The position numbers were made by a program, and so were the translations under genes. From contig JAQGDQ010001274.1 of assembly GCA_030141605.1 (NCBI GenBank), positions 1 to 50,380 of the forward strand: DNA of 50,380 nt. Reading direction: 5' to 3'. Numbering within the stretch: the stretch's first letter is position 1; every line of letters begins with the position of its first letter. A model generated the notes under the pieces. It was not told where the DNA came from. It searched no databases and worked only from the letters and a program-made list of their open reading frames with translations. This DNA is from Tubiluchus corallicola. Its lineage: Eukaryota; Priapulida; Priapulimorpha; Priapulimorphida; Tubiluchidae. Below are positions 45,312-50,380 of the stretch, in pieces.

Positions 45312-48300
45312 GAGGCTGACTCACACAGTAAATCAGCTAGCTCGGCTGAAGCTGAGTCAGTTGCTACTACATCAGCTGACTCACACAGTAAATCAGCTAG
45401 CTCGGCTGAAGCTGAGTCAGTTGCTACTACATCAGCTGACTCACACGGTAAATCAGCTAGCTCAGTTGAAGCTGAGTCAGTTGCTACTACATCAGCTGCC
45501 TCACACAGTAAATCAGCTAGCTCGGTTGAAGATGAGTCAGTTGCTACTATATCAGGTGACTCACACAGTAAATCAGCTAGCTCGGCTGAAGATGAGTCAG
45601 TTGCTACTACATCAGCTGACTCACATCGTACATCAGCTAGCTCGGCTGAAGCTGAGTCAATTGCTACTACATCAGCTGCCTCACACAGTAAATCAGCTAG
45701 CTCGGCTGAAGCTGAGTCAGTTGCTACTAAATCAGCTGACTCACACAGTAAATCAGCTAGCTCGGCTGAAGCTGAGTCAGTTGCTACTACATCAGCTGAC
45801 TCACACAGTAAATCAGCTAGCTCGGTTGAAGCTGAGTCAGTTGCTACTACATCAGCTGCCTCACACAGTAAATCAGCTAGCTCGGTTGAAGCTGAGTCAG
45901 TTGCTGCTACATCAGCTGACTCACATCGTACATCAGCTAGCTCAGCTGAAGCTGAGTCAATTGCTACTACATCAGCTGTCTCACACAGTAAATCAGGTAG
46001 CTCAGCTGAAGCTGAGTCAGTTGCTACTACAACAGCTGACACACCTCGTAAATCAGCCAGCTCAGCTGAAGCTGAGTCAGTTGCTACTACATCAGCTGAC
46101 ACACCTCGTAAATCAGCCAGCTCAGCTGAAGCTGAGTCAGTTGCTACTACATCAGCTGACACACCTCGTAAATCAGCCAGCTCAGCTGAAGCTGAGTCAG
46201 TTGCTACTACATCAGCTGACACACTCGTAAATCAGCTAGCTCAGCTGAAGCTGAGTCAGTTGCTACTACATCAGCTGTCTCACACAGTAAATCAGGTAGC
46301 TCAGCTGAAGCGGAGTCAGTTGCTACTACATCCGTTGACTCACACAGTAAATCAGTTAGCTCAGCTGAAGCTGAATCAGTTGCTACAACAACAGCTGTCT
46401 CACACAGTAAATCAGGTAGCTCAGCTGAAGATGAGTCAGTTGCTACTATATCAGGTGACTCACACAGTAAATCAGCTAGCTCGGCTGAAGATGAGTCAGT
46501 TGCTACTACATCAGCTGACTCACATCGTACATCAGCTAGCTCAGCTGAAGCTGAGTCAATTGCTACTACATCAGCTGCCTCACACAGTAAATCAGCTAGC
46601 TCGGCTGAAGCTGAGTCAGTTGCTACTACATCAGCTGACTCACACAGTAAATCAGCTAGCTCGGCTGAAGCTGAGTCAGTTGCTACTACATCAGCTGACT
46701 CACACAGTAAATCAGCTAGCTCGGCTGAAGCTGAGTCAGTTGCTACTACATCAGCTGACTCACACAGTAAATCAGCTAGCTCGGCTGGAGTTGAGTCAGT
46801 TGCTACTACATCAGCTGACTCACACAGTAAATCAGCTAGCTCGGCTGGAGTTGAGTCAGTTGCTACTACATCAGCTGCCTCACACAGTAAATCAGCTAGC
46901 TCGGCTGGAGTTGAGTCAGTTGCTACTAAATCAGCTGCCTCACACAGTAAATCAGCTAGCTCGGCTGAAGCTGAGTCAGTTGCTACTACATCAGCTGACT
47001 CACACAGTAAATCAGCTAGCTCGGCTGAAGCTGAGTCAGTTGCTACTACATCAGCTGACTCACACGGTAAATCAGCTAGCTCGGTTGAAGCTGAGTCAGT
47101 TGCTACTACATCAGCTGCCTCACACAGTAAATCAGCTAGTTCGGTTGAAGCTGAGTCAGTTGCTACTACATCAGCTGCCTCACACAGTAAATCAGCTAGC
47201 TCGGTTGAAGATGAGTCAGTTGCTACTATATCAGGTGACTCACACAGTAAATCAGCTAGCTCGGCTGAAGATGAGTCAGTTGCTACTACATCAGCTGACT
47301 CACATCGTACATCAGCTAGCTCGGCTGAAGCTGAGTCAATTGCTACTACATCAGCTGCCTCACACAGTAAATCAGCTAGCTCGGCTGAAGCTGAGTCAGT
47401 TGCTACTACATCAGCTGACTCACACAGTAAATCAGCTAGCTCGGCTGAAGCTGAGTCAGTTGCTACTACATCAGCTGACTCACACAGTAAATCAGCTAGC
47501 GCGGTTGAAGCTGAGTCAGTTGCTACTACATCAGCTGCCTCACACAGTAAATCAGCTAGCTCGGTTGAAGCTGAGTCAGTTGCTGCTACATCAGCTCACT
47601 CACATCGTACATCAGCTAGCTCAGCTGAAGCTGAGTCAATTGCTACTACATCAGCTGTCTCACACAGTAAATCAGGTAGCTCAGCTGAAGCTGAGTCAGT
47701 TGCTACTACAACAGCTGACACACCTCGTAAATCAGCCAGCTCAGCTGAAGCTGAGTCAGTTGCTACTACATCAGCTGACACACCTCGTAAATCAGCCAGC
47801 TCAGCTGAAGCTGAGTCAGTTGCTACTACATCAGCTGACACACCTCGTAAATCAGCCAGCTCAGCTGAAGCTGAGGCAGTTGCTACTACATCAGCTGACA
47901 CACTCGTAAATCAGCTAGCTCAGCTGAAGCTGAGTCAGTTGCTACTACATCAGCTGTCTCACACAGTAAATCAGGTAGCTCAGCTGAAGCGGAGTCAGTT
48001 GCTACTACATCCGTTGACTCACACAGTAAATCAGTTAGCTCAGCTGAAGCTGAATCAGTTGCTACTACATCAGCTGCCTCACACAGTAAATCAGTTAGCT
48101 CAGCTGAAGCTGAATCAGTTGCTACTACAACAGCTGTCTCACACAGTAAATCAGCTAGCTCAGCTGAAGCTGAGTCAGTTGCTACTACAACAGCTGTTTC
48201 ACACAGTAAATCAGTTAGCTCGGCTGAAGCTGAATCAGTTGCTACAACAACAGCTGTCTCACACAGTAAATCAGGTAGCTCAGCTGAAGCTGAGTCAGTT

Positions 48301-48418
48301 GCTACTACAACAGCTGTCTCACACAGTAAATCAGCTAGCTCGGCTGAAGCTGAGTCAGTTGCTACTACAACAGCTGTCTCACACAGTAAATCAGCTAGCT
48401 CGGCTGAGGTTGACTTAC
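45312..48418. repeat. 60-bp tandem repeat, about 52 copies, with higher-order structure
   Basis: The consensus unit joins CACAGTAAATCAGCTAGCTC, GGCTGAAGCTGAGTCAGTTG and CTACTACATCAGCTGACTCA. Nearly every unit has TGAGTCA, many also TGACTCA, and most have the E-box palindrome CAGCTG. One 59-bp unit (ACACACTCG instead of ACACACCTCG) occurs at about 46221 and again at 47900, 1679 bp later, and linked variants (CATCGTACATCAGC, ACTATATCAGG) recur at the same interval, so a 28-unit block was duplicated. Plus-strand frames of 289, 549 and 166 codons and a minus frame of 306 follow from the 60-bp length; the 59-bp units break them. It lies inside the 5.1-kb INPP5A intron. Confidence 0.97.
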
Positions 48419-49289
48419 TTTTCAGCTGAGTTGGCTTAAAGAAAAAATCAGCTAAGTCAGCTAACTACGAATTTTTGTTAAGTAAATAAGGGATAAATTA
48501 TTAGTTAACTGTTAAATTAGTCTAAAATCTTTTAAATAATTTGTCTTGCTTGTACACAGAAAAAGCTGATGTACAAATTCAAATTATGCATTAGAGATCA
48601 ATTTTTTATTATTATAAAAAAGCAATAGATTTATTCGAAATATAATTTAAATCCAACTCTTGGACAGGCTTATGTCTTACCAATGAATATATACCAAAAC
48701 ACCTAAATGATCCCGTACATGTGACTAAAGTTGCGTATTTGTATATTTAATTTTGAATTGACCAGCTTTCTCGTTCAAGAATTTCTAAAGTTTAGCATCT
48801 CTTCCACCACAATCTGACCGCGAATCCGCTACAGTGTTTGCCACATTTCAGCCAGTGATTTCATCGTCATCAATTGTTACATCAATTTTAGCATTGGTCA
48901 GGCAGAATTCTAAAATAAAAGAACTCTGTCCTCAAGACAGGTAAACACAGCAGTAATCTCACAAAATACTAGACACTGCCATGCCAGTGGCCCGTTGGCA
49001 AAAGTGGAAATCTTCACAGCCGGTTGGACTCCCATCCCTGAGCGGCTGACGCGACTGAAACTGGGTTTCTTATCGGCTAGGTCGACTGTAGACATAAACC
49101 GACTGGAGCTCAGCTGAAACGGTGCGGCTTTGGCCTCTATTAATCTCCAATTAGCCTGTATAAGCCTGTATGAGCAAACCTGTATGGTCATGAGAGAGAC
49201 AAATCACTACATTCTGGCACTACGGCCATGACAGTTGCATTCTTGATTCAGACAGCAATATTAACTCACTTTCACGCCTTCTGTTTCAG
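48419..49289. other. End of the 5.1-kb intron
   Basis: No recognised feature. A 93-codon minus-strand frame at 48910-49191 has no family I know. Ends in the acceptor TTCTGTTTCAG. Confidence 0.45.
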
Positions 49290-49353
49290 GAAATTTGACT
49301 TGATAAATATTCACCTGTTCCACGATGCGTCAAACCTCATAGCTATGCAGACG
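49290..49353 (+). CDS. INPP5A: INPP5A exon with NIHLFHDASNL motif
   Basis: A 64-bp exon, phase 2 in and phase 0 out, donor GTGAGT. It encodes (R)KFDLINIHLFHDASNL then IAMQT. The NIHLFHDASNL block is identical to human INPP5A as I recall it; it corresponds to the conserved Asn-x-His-Leu active-site region of 5-phosphatases. Confidence 0.97.
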
Positions 49354-49914
49354 GTGAGTTAATAACTTACAGTTTACTGACTAGTTTGACATAATCGGCA
49401 CTTATGAATGTTGCGACGGATATTTGTATTTGTGGTATGCTCAAATTAGACTGGACAGTAAACACAAAAACACGTCCGACTCATAGTGTGGCACTGCCCG
49501 GCAACCAAGGGGGTAGCAAGATGGGTGCACACAGCTTGTGACATTAAAAAAATGAAGCTTTCAACCATTTCAACCACAACGAAAAATTATCAAGTATTTT
49601 TCACAGTCAATTTGAACTCGTCTTCAATGAATAAATAAGATGCTTATACCTATTTAGGCCCAATGAAAGGCTAAAATCAGCAACTTCAAGCATTTTGGTG
49701 CCTAGTGTGTCTACATTAACACATAACATACAATATTGATAATATCTATTAATATTGAAAACCATTTTACAGCATAAGTGCAAAATTAGACCAAGGTAAA
49801 TTAAAAAATTCTGCTAAATAAATATAGGCATATATGATTCTTATAATAATTTTTCTTAGACATCTATTGGAAAAGCAACAAAAAATTCTAATTTGTGATT
49901 TTAATAATTTTATT
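49354..49914. other. Start of the 1.0-kb intron
   Basis: No recognised feature. Confidence 0.4.
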
Positions 49915-50262
49915 AAACACTGAATACTTTATAATCATGATCACAGTTTTTCGCTCCATTTCATCTTTCGTTCACTACTCCCCCTCCCCCCCACATTTAT
50001 GTATATATTATCATTATTTCAATTATTAATCATTTCGTTAAGATTTCCACGTACAGTTTGGCCTGTCCAGCTATGCTTTTAGGCTCAAACTGTATGCTTC
50101 AAAATTCTTCTGTAATGTAATTTGTACATGTATATGCTGCATAAGAATCTCTTTTGTAATTTCTGGATTATATTGCATTTATATTTATTTTTACTTCAGT
50201 GGGAAATTATCTGTATTTTTATTATAACTGTTAGATGCAGTGTGGAAGTAAATAAAGTTAAT
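49915..50262 (+). mobile_element. Retroelement 3' tail, copy 2
   Basis: Same sequence family and orientation as 40704-41052, roughly 90% similar by eye, ending in AGTAAATAAAGTTAATCTTA and an A-run. It fills a third of this short intron. Confidence 0.7.
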
Positions 50263-50370
50263 CTTAAAAAAAAATTGACTAAACACTTCCCTTCACCATG
50301 CAGCATCATCTGGTACATATTGGATTATAGCTGATGTCAAACCTTAATGATTGGCATCACTTTTTTTCAG
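50263..50370. other. End of the 1.0-kb intron
   Basis: Ends in the acceptor CACTTTTTTTCAG. Confidence 0.5.
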
Positions 50371-50380
50371 ACCCCATCGT
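50371..50380 (+). CDS. INPP5A: INPP5A exon, first 10 bases (TPS...), cut by window end
   Basis: Following a T-rich acceptor, the bases ACCCCATCGT read TPS in phase 0, continuing AMQT to AMQTTPS, against human AWETSPS. The length is too short for independent proof, but phase and residues fit. Confidence 0.8.

Larger units (their letters stand above)
15111..50380 (+). other. INPP5A: INPP5A gene, internal part (9 exons, last one cut)
   Basis: This locus encodes a type I inositol polyphosphate 5-phosphatase, which removes the 5-phosphate of Ins(1,4,5)P3 and Ins(1,3,4,5)P4. In animals it ends calcium signalling by IP3 and is usually membrane-attached through a C-terminal CAAX lipid anchor. The exons join in frame with intron phases 0, 2, 0, 1, 0, 0, 2, 0 and give about 175 residues colinear with human INPP5A residues 26 to 200 as I recall that sequence. 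Highly similar blocks are HCQEVGGKNYE, KEKDKFPQHFFPE, CKWSRKGF and NIHLFHDASNL. The first exon and the catalytic GDxNxR and PAWCDRI motifs are outside the window. All donors are GT and all acceptors AG. No in-frame stop occurs, so the gene looks intact. Confidence 0.95.

Noticed and set aside
46260-47909. 549-codon plus-strand open frame (LLLHQLTHTVNQ repeats)
   Set aside because: It is a tandem repeat with a 60-bp unit, open in two plus frames and one minus frame at once, and it shifts frame at 59-bp units. This is the signature of a non-coding array.

Overview
The window looks like nuclear DNA of an invertebrate animal. It has a split gene with short exons (32 to 101 bp), canonical GT-AG introns of 1 to 12 kb, an AT-rich background, many microsatellites and minisatellites, several families of short non-autonomous DNA transposons, and 5'-truncated non-LTR retrotransposon remnants. 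The encoded protein is animal-like, but I cannot name the phylum from this sequence.

The only gene I can support is a plus-strand orthologue of INPP5A (type I inositol polyphosphate 5-phosphatase). Eight complete internal exons and the first 10 bases of a ninth lie between 15111 and 50380. Splice phases agree at every junction, and together they encode about 175 residues, corresponding roughly to human residues 26 to 200. The first exon (start codon) was not found and is probably upstream of the window. The exons carrying the GDxNxR and PAWCDRI catalytic motifs lie downstream. Introns run 12.2, 4.6, 4.2, 2.4, 2.8, 2.3, 5.1 and 1.0 kb.

Region by region: 1-9736 is a giant inverted repeat with arms of about 3.6 and 3.8 kb around a 2.3-kb spacer. 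Each arm carries a 26-bp array, an 83-bp array, a TA-flanked MITE, a CA microsatellite and a LINE reverse-transcriptase C-terminal remnant. From 9.7 to 15.1 kb there are microsatellites, a second, more diverged inverted repeat (10663-12287), a (GA)n tract framed by inverted repeats, and a 57-bp minisatellite. From 15.1 to 27.4 kb is the first visible INPP5A intron, with a third and a fourth inverted repeat, a 101-bp array, a pentanucleotide array, TTAA MITEs and a hAT MITE. From 27.4 kb to the end, each intron holds at least one tandem array or transposon: 60-bp, 31-bp (two), 27-bp, 39-bp, 101-bp and 48-bp units, then a 3.1-kb array of 60-bp units rich in AP-1-like TGAGTCA sites between the last two large exons.

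Four copies of one TTAA-flanked MITE family (4184, 15292, 25210, 43250), three hAT-type elements and two copies of a retroelement 3' tail show repeated transposon activity. The long open reading frames in the window (up to 549 codons) come from tandem repeats whose unit length is a multiple of three, not from genes.
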